DNA of 44,462 nt from UCB3 sp964415605. Its GTDB lineage: Bacteria; Chloroflexota; Anaerolineae; Epilineales; Epilineaceae. This document shows, piece after piece, positions 1-7,422 of the stretch (positions are counted from its first letter, which is position 1; every line of letters starts with the position of its first letter). The stretch lies in contig CAYQBA010000015.1 in the NCBI GenBank assembly GCA_964415605.1, positions 1-44,462 of the forward strand, in the 5' to 3' direction. The position numbers and the translations under genes were made by a program. The notes beneath the pieces are model-generated. The model saw only the letters and a program-made list of their open reading frames with translations. It was not told the DNA's origin and made no database searches.

Positions 1-1
1 G

Positions 2-1423
2 GCCGCCACCGCTGCCCCTCCCTCCAGCCCGACCGGCACGCGCGTCGCCCCAACGGCGTCGCCGACGGCGGTCGCCACCGCCACGATGACGGCCGACCCC
101 GGACCGGGCGACACGTCGACCCCCACGCCCGCCGCGACGGCGACCGCCGCCGGTGCGCCGGCCGGGTGCGGGCCGGCTGCCACGTTCGACGCGGGGCGCG
201 TGCCCGCCGCCGAGGTCTTCGTCGCGCCGAACGGGAACGACCAGACCGGCGACGGCTCGGCGGCGCGCCCCTTCGCCACCATCGGGCGCGCTGCCCGCGC
301 GGCCCGCCCGGGCACGGCGATCCGGCTGCGCGCCGGCGTACATGCCGGCGGCGCCTTCGTCGAGAACCTGCGCGGCGCGGCCGACGCTCCGATCTGGCTC
401 GGGGGCGCGCCGGGCGAGGCGCGTCCGGTGATCGAGGGCGGCGGCGAGGCCCTGCACCTCGTGCGGCCGGCCTACCTCGTCGTCCACGACCTCGAGGTGC
501 GGCGCACCACCGCCAACGGCATCAATGCCGACGACGGCGGCGCCACTGCCGACGCCGCGGCCGCCCACCACCTCGTCTTCCGCGGCCTGGACATCCACGA
601 CGTCGGCGGCACGGGCAACCAGGACTGCCTCAAGCTCTCGGGCGTCTACGACGTCGACGTGCGCGAGAGCGCCTTCCGGGCCTGCGGCGGCGGGGGCTCG
701 GGCAGCGGCATCGACATCGTCGGTGGCCACCGCGTCCGCGTCGCCCGCAGCCGTTTCCAGGGCATGGCGGGCAACGCCGTCCAGGCCAAGGGCGGCAGCA
801 CCGACATCGAGGTGTGGGCCAACGAGATGCGCGACGCCGGCGGACGGGCGGTCAACATGGGCGGCTCGACCGGGTTCACGTTCTTTCGCCCGCCGCTGGG
901 CGCCGTCAACGCCGAGGCGCGCGACGTCCGCGTGATCGCCAACGTCATCGCCGGCGGTGACGCGCCGGTGGCGTACGTCGGCTGCGTCGACTGCCTGGTG
1001 GCCCACAACACGCTCGTCGACCCCGGGCGCTGGGTGGCGCGGATCCTCCAGGAGACCACGTCGCGCGACGGCTTCACCTTCCTGCCGGCGAGCGGCGGCC
1101 GCTTCGTCAACAACCTGATCACGTTCAAGCGATCCGGCCTGTCGACGTTCGTCAACGTCGGCGCGAACACCGCGCCCGAGACGTTCCGGTTCGCGCGCAA
1201 CCTGTGGTACGCCTCGGACGCGCCCGCCCGCAGCCAGCCGAGCTTGCCGGTGCCGGAAGAAGGCGGTATCGTCGGGCGCGATCCCCGGCTGGACGCCGCG
1301 TTCCGGCCGGGGCCCGGCAGCCCGGTGCTGGGGGCCGGCGCGCCCGTGGCCGGTGTGCGCGGCGATGCCGCCGGGCGCTGCTACGCCGACCCGCCGAGCA
1401 TCGGCGCGTTCGAGGGACCGTAG
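2..1423 (+). CDS. Right-handed beta-helix (DUF1565-like) surface protein, 5' truncated
   Basis: The frame is open from base 2, so the gene starts outside the window; the ATG at 86 is internal. The first ~50 visible residues are a Thr/Pro/Ala stalk of the kind that joins domains in secreted proteins. Then comes a DUF1565-like start (VFVAPNGNDQTGDGSAARPF, then TIGRA) that opens many right-handed beta-helix proteins, followed by coils with GI-A/D and N-L-I/V repeats (GINADDGG, NAVQAKGG, VNNLITF). Such proteins are extracellular and bind or cleave polysaccharide. I see no lyase active-site pattern that I can assign. The VOC gene follows after 20 bp and is probably co-transcribed. Sure of a secreted beta-helix fold, unsure of activity. 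Confidence 0.8.
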   Translation, partial: AATAAPPSSPTGTRVAPTASPTAVATATMTADPGPGDTSTPTPAATATAAGAPAGCGPAATFDAGRVPAAEVFVAPNGNDQTGDGSAARPFATIGRAARAARPGTAIRLRAGVHAGGAFVENLRGAADAPIWLGGAPGEARPVIEGGGEALHLVRPAYLVVHDLEVRRTTANGINADDGGATADAAAAHHLVFRGLDIHDVGGTGNQDCLKLSGVYDVDVRESAFRACGGGGSGSGIDIVGGHRVRVARSRFQGMAGNAVQAKGGSTDIEVWANEMRDAGGRAVNMGGSTGFTFFRPPLGAVNAEARDVRVIANVIAGGDAPVAYVGCVDCLVAHNTLVDPGRWVARILQETTSRDGFTFLPASGGRFVNNLITFKRSGLSTFVNVGANTAPETFRFARNLWYASDAPARSQPSLPVPEEGGIVGRDPRLDAAFRPGPGSPVLGAGAPVAGVRGDAAGRCYADPPSIGAFEGP

Positions 1424-1443
1424 GGTCGACGAGAGGAGAAGCC

Positions 1444-1983
1444 ATGAACGACGCAGATCCAGCCGCGGCGGACAAGCGGGCGACCGGCCCGGCCGCCCGC
1501 CCGATCGGGGCCGGCGTCCGGATCGGGCACGTGCACCTGAAGGTCGCGGACCTCGAGCGCGCGCTCGGGTTCTACGGCGGCGTGCTGGGCTTCGACCTGA
1601 CGCAGCGCTACGGCTCGCACGTGGCCTTCTTGTCCGCGGGCGGCTACCACCACCACATCGCGCTGAACACCCTGGAGAGCCACGATGGGCCGCCGCCCGC
1701 GCCGGGCACCACCGGCCTGTACCACGTGGCCATCCTTTACCCGACCCGGGCCGAGCTTGCCGACGCGCTACGGCGGGTGCTGGCGGCCGGCATCCGCCTC
1801 GACGGCGCCACCGACCACGGCATCAGCGAGGCGCTTTACCTGCGGGATCCCGACGACAACGGCGTCGAGCTGTGCTGGGATCGCCCCGCCGCCGAGTGGC
1901 CGCGTACGGCCAGCGGCGAGCTGGCGATGTACAACGCGTGGCTGGACGTCGAGGACCTGCTCCGCGAGCCGGCGCCGGCGTGA
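1444..1983 (+). CDS. VOC family protein (glyoxalase / extradiol dioxygenase-like)
   Basis: A 179-residue vicinal-oxygen-chelate protein. The ATG at 1444 is preceded by GAGAGGAG at 1431-1438; longer upstream readings of this frame run through the previous gene and are not plausible. Two beta-alpha-beta-beta-beta modules are visible: GHVHLKVADLERALGFYGGV near residue 28 and LYHVAILYPTRAEL near residue 97. Candidate metal ligands are the His of GHVHL, the His of YHVAI and the Glu of GVELCWD. The order (RDPDDNGVELCWDRP) resembles CatE-type catechol 2,3-dioxygenase-like proteins. The substrate cannot be read from sequence. The protein looks cytoplasmic and lies 20 bp behind a surface-protein gene, which says little about its role. 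Confidence 0.85.
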   Translation: MNDADPAAADKRATGPAARPIGAGVRIGHVHLKVADLERALGFYGGVLGFDLTQRYGSHVAFLSAGGYHHHIALNTLESHDGPPPAPGTTGLYHVAILYPTRAELADALRRVLAAGIRLDGATDHGISEALYLRDPDDNGVELCWDRPAAEWPRTASGELAMYNAWLDVEDLLREPAPA

Positions 1984-2079
1984 TCGGCAAGCCCACAGGC
2001 GGAGACCTCGGTTCAGCGCGTTGACGGCGTGACCCGCCGTCTCCGCGCCACCTCGACCAACCTCCAGGAGCCCAATCCC

Positions 2080-4131
2080 ATGCCCCCGTCTCCATCGCCC
2101 GCGCCGACGGCATCGCGGCTCGACGGCCCCGCCACGACCGCCCTGCGGGTGGTCTTCGATCTCGGACCATGGTCGACGCCCGACCACCCCGCCTGGCAGG
2201 CCGCCTATGATGCGCGGGTGGCCGACGCCGCCGCCAGCGGCCGCCCGCTGTACGGCGTGCTGGACGCGGGCCTCGCGCCGACGCCGTGGACCGCCGCGCT
2301 GGCGGAAGGGCCGCGGTCGGTGCTGGTCGACGAGGCGCGCCACTGGATGGACGCCTGGGTGCGCCACGCGGCCGCGGTGGTCGCGCGCTACGGCTACTCC
2401 GACGGCGTGGCCGTGTTCGAAGCGCTGCCCGGGATGAACGCGCCCACCGGCCCCGCCGGCGAGCCCCGCCTGCACGCCAGCCGCTGCGCCTACCTGCTCG
2501 GCCAGCTGCGCGCGGCCTGGCCACGGCCGGGAGGCTCGGCGCCGCGGCTCGTCGCCGGCGCGCTGTGGGGCGGATTGACCGGTCGCGCGGCGGCCTTGGC
2601 CTACGCCCGGCGCGTCTTCCGGTCGGGGCGCTCGACGCACGGCTGGCCCGCCGGCATGGGCGCCGTCGACGCCTGGGCGTTTCACCCCGACATGTCGTCC
2701 GACCCCGCCGGGGACGAGGTGCGCGCGCTCGCCGGGTTCCTCGGGCGCCGTGGCGCCGGCGTGCCGGCGGTCTACGTCTCCGGCTTCCGCGTCGCCGGCC
2801 GCGACGCGCGGGCGGCCGGCACCGTGTTCCCCGGCGCCTGGTTCAACCGCGCCGCGGCCGACCCGGCCATCGCGCTCGCGGCCGGCGAACGGCTCGCCGA
2901 TGGCCCGGTGGGGCCGGCGGACGAGCCGGCCGAGCCGGCCGCCGGCCCCAGCCCGACTCGGCTTACGGCGCTGGAACCGACGGACGCCGCGCCCGCGGTC
3001 GGGGCGTCCGGGGGCGACGCTGCGGCGCTCCTGGCCGAGGAGATCACGTGGAACGTCGTCGTCGACGCGGCGGAGCCGCTCGCGGGCTTCACCGTCGCCG
3101 ACGCGATCCCGGCCGCCGACCCCGCCGCGTTCCGCGGCGCCGCCCTCGAGGCTCTGCTCGCCGACGGCTTCGACCCGCCTGTCGGCGACCGCGCTGCGGC
3201 GGCGTGGCACGCGTACAAGTGCGACACCGTGCTGTGCGACGAGGCGTACCATGCCGATCCGAAGCTCCGGGCCTGGCACCCCGGCGAAGATTGGAACGGC
3301 GTCGGCGGCCGCGACACCGATCTCCGCGACCCAATCTTCGCCGTGGCCCACGGCCGGGTGGTCACGGCGCGGTCCTTCACCCCGAGCTGGGGCAACGTCG
3401 TGCTCGTCGAGCACCGCTTGCCGGATGGGACCACGGTGTGGTCGCAGTACGCCCACCTCGACAGCCTGGCCGTGGCCGAAGGCGACCTCGTGGCGCGCGG
3501 CCAGCGGATCGGTGCGATGGGCAAGGGGGCCAACAACGTGTACTTCGCCCATCTCCACTTCGAGATCCGCCTGACCGACCTCCCGGCCAACAACTGGCGG
3601 CCGATGGTCGATGACCGCGACCAGGTGTTGGCGCACTACGCCGCCCCGCGCGCCTACATCGATGCCCGGCGGCCCGGCACGCTGGTGGCCGCGGCCGGCC
3701 CGGCCGTCGTCGTCGACGCCGCCGGCACCGACCCGGCCAGCGGCCGCTTCGAGCGGAGCGACGTGCCGAACTGGTTCGACTCGGCCGCCGGCCTGAACGG
3801 CGGCGCCGTGTTCACGTTCGCGACGGCCGGCGCCGAGGCCAACGTCGGCACGTGGACGGCCCACTTGCCCGGCGAGCGCCGCTACCTCGTCGCGGCGTTC
3901 GTCCCCCGGCGCGACGCCACCACGCAGAACGCGGTCTACGCCGTCGGTCATGCCGGCGGCGAGACGCAGGTGCGCATCGACCAGAGCCGCCACAGCGACG
4001 CGTGGGTGCCGCTCGGCCAGTTCACGTGCCGCGACGCCGGCACCGTCCGCCTGTCGGACCTGACGGGCGAGGCCGACGCGCTCCGCCGGCGGGTGTGCTT
4101 CGACGCGGTGCGGTGGCTACCGCTGGCATGA
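2080..4131 (+). CDS. M23-family endopeptidase with N-terminal barrel-like region and golvesin/Xly-type C-terminal domain
   Basis: The ATG at 2080 follows CCAGGAG (2064-2070) and gives 683 aa; a GTG at 2029 in the same frame has no ribosome site. Residues ~20-290 look like a TIM-barrel glycosidase-type region (FDLGPWSTPDHPAWQ, FEALPGMN) of unknown activity. Residues ~395-500 are an M23 LytM-type zinc peptidase: HPGED (first His and Asp ligands), YAHL, GQRIGAMG and AHLHFEIR (last ligands) are all intact, so it should cleave peptidoglycan cross-bridges or other Gly-containing peptides. Residues ~550-683 match the golvesin/Xly carbohydrate-binding-like domain (FERSDVPNWFDS, FDAVRWLPLA). No signal peptide is visible at this start, which is odd for an M23 enzyme. 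Confidence 0.8.
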   Translation: MPPSPSPAPTASRLDGPATTALRVVFDLGPWSTPDHPAWQAAYDARVADAAASGRPLYGVLDAGLAPTPWTAALAEGPRSVLVDEARHWMDAWVRHAAAVVARYGYSDGVAVFEALPGMNAPTGPAGEPRLHASRCAYLLGQLRAAWPRPGGSAPRLVAGALWGGLTGRAAALAYARRVFRSGRSTHGWPAGMGAVDAWAFHPDMSSDPAGDEVRALAGFLGRRGAGVPAVYVSGFRVAGRDARAAGTVFPGAWFNRAAADPAIALAAGERLADGPVGPADEPAEPAAGPSPTRLTALEPTDAAPAVGASGGDAAALLAEEITWNVVVDAAEPLAGFTVADAIPAADPAAFRGAALEALLADGFDPPVGDRAAAAWHAYKCDTVLCDEAYHADPKLRAWHPGEDWNGVGGRDTDLRDPIFAVAHGRVVTARSFTPSWGNVVLVEHRLPDGTTVWSQYAHLDSLAVAEGDLVARGQRIGAMGKGANNVYFAHLHFEIRLTDLPANNWRPMVDDRDQVLAHYAAPRAYIDARRPGTLVAAAGPAVVVDAAGTDPASGRFERSDVPNWFDSAAGLNGGAVFTFATAGAEANVGTWTAHLPGERRYLVAAFVPRRDATTQNAVYAVGHAGGETQVRIDQSRHSDAWVPLGQFTCRDAGTVRLSDLTGEADALRRRVCFDAVRWLPLA

Positions 4132-4142
4132 GGCGCTGATCG

Positions 4143-4193
4143 GCGTGCGCTGCCCGCGGCCCGGAGGTCGGCGCTCGGCCCGCCGAGGCACGC
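4143..4193 (+). terminator. Possible hairpin terminator after the M23 gene
   Basis: GCGTGC (4143-4148) can pair with GCACGC (4188-4193), and CTCGGC/GCCGAG (4174-4187) forms an inner arm. It starts 11 nt after the M23 stop codon. There is no T-run. Stem quality is only fair for such GC-rich DNA. The rest of the 234-bp gap before the next gene holds nothing I can assign, apart from a weak TATGGT at 4311-4316. Confidence 0.3.
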
Positions 4194-4365
4194 GGGGGAT
4201 GCGTCTGCCGGGTCATGGCCGAGCACCCACGTACGTGAGTCCGGCCACGCCCGTCGCGGCCCCGGACGATCGCCGAACGCGTTTTGGACGCTGCCGGAAC
4301 GCCGCCCGGGTATGGTGTGCCGCGCACACGCCGTCCCGCGCCACGCCCGCAAGGAGCTCGCCGTC

Positions 4366-7300
4366 ATGCATCGCCGCATCCCCTTCCGCCTGGCCAGCCT
4401 GATCACCGTCGCCACCGGCCTGACCGCGGCCGCCGCCAGCGCCCAGGCGTACGCACCGGCTCACCCGATCCTCTTCGTCACGCAGGTGCCCGTCGGCAAC
4501 TTCGGCACGGTCACGAGCGCGTTCGGCAACCACGTCGCCAGCGCGCAGCAGGCGCCGCGCGGCGGCGACCTCGTGCTGCGCTATCCCGACGGCACGCTGC
4601 GCTTCCTCACCCGCGAGGCCGGTTACGGCGACGACGGGCAGCAGGGCGCCAACGCCATCGCCGTCCGCGAGCCTGCCGTTCACTGGAGCGGCCAGAAGGC
4701 GCTCTTCTCGATGGTCGTCGGCGCGCCGACGCTGCGCTACCAGGTCAAGACCTTCTTCTGGCAGATCTACGAGGTCACGGGCCTCGCGCCCGGGCAGACC
4801 GCCGTCATCCGGCGGATCGCCGGGCAGCCGGCCACCTTCAACAACGTGTCGCCGATCTACGCCACCGATGGCCGCATCCTCTTCACGTCCGACCGGCCGC
4901 CCAGCGGCGCGGCGCACCACTACCCGCAGCTCGACGAGTACGAGTCGTCGCCGACCGTGGCGGGAATCTACGGGCTCGACGAGGCGACGGGTGATCTGAC
5001 GCTGCTCGAGCATGCCCCGAGCGGCGCCTTCTCGCTGTCGATCGACCACCATGGGCGGGTCATCTTCACCAAGTGGGACCACCTCCAGCGCGACCAGCAG
5101 GGCGACGCGCCGAGCACCGCCGCCGCCTACCGGGCGTACACCTTCGCCAGCGAGGCTGCCGACGCGCCGACGACCACGAGCCTGACCGGTGCCGAGGTGT
5201 TCCCCGAGCCGCGCACCCAGAACGACCCGGCCTACGCGCCGTCGCTCGCCCGCCATTCGTTCAACCACTTCTTCCCATGGGAGATGAACGAGGACGGCAC
5301 GGGCGAGGAGACCCTCAACCACGTCGGCCGCCACGAGCTGGGCGGGAGCTACACCGACGGGAGCGTCGTCGGCGACCCCAACCTGTCGTATTACGTGCCC
5401 GAGCACCTCCACGCCAACCGGCTGCGGATCAACGGCTCGGCCGGGCTGCTCCACTTCCGCGAGGACCCGGCGCAGCCGGGCGACTTCCTGGCGACCTACG
5501 CCCAGGAGTTCGGCACGGCTTCGGGCGGGACGCTCATGCGCCTCACCGGCGCGCCCGACGTCAACGCCGACCAGATGCGGCTCACGGCGGTCACGCCGAC
5601 CGGGGCCGACGCGCAGGTGCCGCAGGCGACCGGCTACTTCCGCAACCCCCTTCCGATGTCCGACGGCACCCTCGTGGCGGCGCACACGCCCGCCACCGGC
5701 CAGATCACCAACCTCGGCTCGACGGAAGCGCCGAGCTGGTCGTATGCGTTTCGCCTGAAGGTGCTGACGCGCCAGGGCGATTTCTGGGCGCCGGGCGCGA
5801 GCCTGACCGCGGGTATCTACAAGCGCGTGAGCATGTGGACGCCAGACGTCCTGGCCACGTATGACGGCCCGTTGTGGGAGCTCGATCCCGTCGAGGTGGT
5901 CGCGCGCCCCGTTCCGGCACCACGGGTCTCGACGCTGCCGGCCGTCGAGGCGGGCGTGTTCGGGCAGGCCGGCGTCGACCCGGCCGACTTCCAGGCAGAC
6001 CTGCGGAGCCGGGGGCTCGCCCTGGTCGTCGCGCGCGACGTGACACAGCGCGACCGGGCGGACCGGCAGCAGCCTTTCAACCTGCGCGTGCCTGGGGGCA
6101 CGGCGTCGATCGGCGCGGCCGGGGCGATCTACGACGTGGCCTATCTCCAGGTCTTCCAGGCCGACGCGCTGCGCGGCTACGGCGACCCCGCCCAGCCGAG
6201 GGGCCGCCGGCTCCTCGCGCGCCCGATGCACGGGCCCGGCGTCTCGCAGGCGCCGGGCGCGCCACCCGGGGCCGTGGCGATCGCGCCGGACGGGTCGATC
6301 GCCGCGCTGGTGCCGGCGCGGCGTGCGCTTTCGTGGCAGCTCACCGATCCCGCCGGCGCCGGCGTCGTGCGCGAGCGCAACTGGATCAGCTTCCAGGCCG
6401 GGGAGATCCGCGTGTGCACCAGCTGCCACGGCGTCAACACGCTCAGCCAGACCGGCGATCCGGCGCCGGACCAGCCGCCTGCCGCGTTGGCGGCGCTGCT
6501 GGCGCAGTGGCGCCAGTCCAACGGCGGCGGCACGGCGGCGCCGACCATGCCGCCGACGGCGGTCCCGACCAGCGCGTCCACGGAGGCCCCGACAGCCGCG
6601 CCGACCTTGGCTCCGACGGCGGTGTCGACGGCGACGTCGACCAGCGTGCCGGACCCGACGTCGACCGTGGCGGCCACGGCCGTGCCGACGGCGACACGCA
6701 CGCGGACGGCCACCGCCGCGGCCACGGCGACGGCGAGCCGGACGGCGACCGTCGCCGCCACGGCGACACGCACGCGGACGCCCACGCTTGCGCCGACGGC
6801 GACGTCCACCCGGACACCGACCGCCGCCGCGACGTCGGCGGCCACGGGCGGGGCGCCGATCGAGCTGACGGCCGCGCGGGACGCGTGGATCGATCAGCTC
6901 AGGCTGGACCAGAACAAGGGCGCCGACGCCACGCTGCGCGTTCGCCCGCCGGCGGGCGGGCTGGAGCGGCGCGCGCTGGTGGCGTTCAACCTGGCCGCGA
7001 TCCCGGATGGCGCGTGCATCCGCTCGGCCCAGCTCAGGCTCCGCCTCACGTCGGTGGCGAGCGCTTCGCGGGTGCTCGCGGCGCACCGCCTGACCCAGGC
7101 ATGGATCGAGGGCAGCGGGAAGTCCCGGAGCGGCGTCACGTGGCGCACCTTCGACGGCCTGGCGGCCTGGCCAGTGGCCGGCGGCGCCTTCGCCGGCACC
7201 GCCAGCGCGACGGCGGTGACCGGTACGACCAGCGGGGTCACGCTGGCGTGGGACGTCACCTCGGACGTGGCGGCCTTTGTCGCCGGCACGCTGGCGAATC

Positions 7301-7422
7301 GCGGCTGGGTGATCAAGGATGCGGCGGACGCGGCCGGCGGCGAGCTCCGCTTCGCCTCGCGCCAGCACGGCACGCCGGCGGCGCGGCCGCGCCTCATGGT
7401 GACGGTCGGGTGCGGGCCGTGA
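4366..7422 (+). CDS. Secreted HzsA-like beta-propeller with c-type heme site, Thr/Pro stalk and DNRLRE domain
   Basis: ATG 4366 follows AAGGAG (4351-4356); the upstream ATG at 4312 lacks a ribosome site. 1018 aa. Residues 1-29 are a signal peptide ending ASAQA. Residues ~30-700 resemble the hydrazine-synthase alpha-subunit-like propeller family, with blades such as ILFTSDR and LSIDHHGRVIFTKWD. A single CTSCH heme-c motif lies at ~684-688, after WISFQAGEIRV. Residues ~718-828 are an almost pure Thr/Pro/Ala stalk, and ~830-1018 match a DNRLRE-type domain (AWIDQLRLDQNKGADATLRV, ending RPRLMVTVGCGP). It is probably displayed on the cell surface. Hydrazine synthesis itself is not implied: no anammox partner genes are present. 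Its end overlaps the convergent hydrolase gene by 29 bp. Confidence 0.75.
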   Translation: MHRRIPFRLASLITVATGLTAAAASAQAYAPAHPILFVTQVPVGNFGTVTSAFGNHVASAQQAPRGGDLVLRYPDGTLRFLTREAGYGDDGQQGANAIAVREPAVHWSGQKALFSMVVGAPTLRYQVKTFFWQIYEVTGLAPGQTAVIRRIAGQPATFNNVSPIYATDGRILFTSDRPPSGAAHHYPQLDEYESSPTVAGIYGLDEATGDLTLLEHAPSGAFSLSIDHHGRVIFTKWDHLQRDQQGDAPSTAAAYRAYTFASEAADAPTTTSLTGAEVFPEPRTQNDPAYAPSLARHSFNHFFPWEMNEDGTGEETLNHVGRHELGGSYTDGSVVGDPNLSYYVPEHLHANRLRINGSAGLLHFREDPAQPGDFLATYAQEFGTASGGTLMRLTGAPDVNADQMRLTAVTPTGADAQVPQATGYFRNPLPMSDGTLVAAHTPATGQITNLGSTEAPSWSYAFRLKVLTRQGDFWAPGASLTAGIYKRVSMWTPDVLATYDGPLWELDPVEVVARPVPAPRVSTLPAVEAGVFGQAGVDPADFQADLRSRGLALVVARDVTQRDRADRQQPFNLRVPGGTASIGAAGAIYDVAYLQVFQADALRGYGDPAQPRGRRLLARPMHGPGVSQAPGAPPGAVAIAPDGSIAALVPARRALSWQLTDPAGAGVVRERNWISFQAGEIRVCTSCHGVNTLSQTGDPAPDQPPAALAALLAQWRQSNGGGTAAPTMPPTAVPTSASTEAPTAAPTLAPTAVSTATSTSVPDPTSTVAATAVPTATRTRTATAAATATASRTATVAATATRTRTPTLAPTATSTRTPTAAATSAATGGAPIELTAARDAWIDQLRLDQNKGADATLRVRPPAGGLERRALVAFNLAAIPDGACIRSAQLRLRLTSVASASRVLAAHRLTQAWIEGSGKSRSGVTWRTFDGLAAWPVAGGAFAGTASATAVTGTTSGVTLAWDVTSDVAAFVAGTLANRGWVIKDAADAAGGELRFASRQHGTPAARPRLMVTVGCGP
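6520..6850 (+). repeat. Thr/Pro-rich stalk-coding repeat
   Basis: Irregular tandem repeats of accacg/ccgacg-type codons encode a ~110-residue TPT/TAT/RT-rich linker inside the HzsA-like protein. Two near-identical copies of a block coding TRTRTAT/TRTRTPT lie around 6700-6790. Such stalks are typically extended and may be glycosylated. The DNA repeat could allow slippage in length between strains. Confidence 0.8.

Noticed and set aside
1768..3993. 741-codon minus-strand open frame opposite the VOC and M23 genes
   Set aside because: Same shadow pattern; zinc-site motifs of M23 on the plus strand settle the coding strand.
6520..6850. Short tandem repeats as a CRISPR array
   Set aside because: Repeats are irregular, lie in frame in a coding region and encode a Thr/Pro stalk; no spacers or cas genes.
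4366..7422. Evidence for anammox (hydrazine synthase)
   Set aside because: Only a related propeller fold with one heme motif; no HzsB/C or other anammox genes, and the stalk and DNRLRE tail are foreign to hydrazine synthase.
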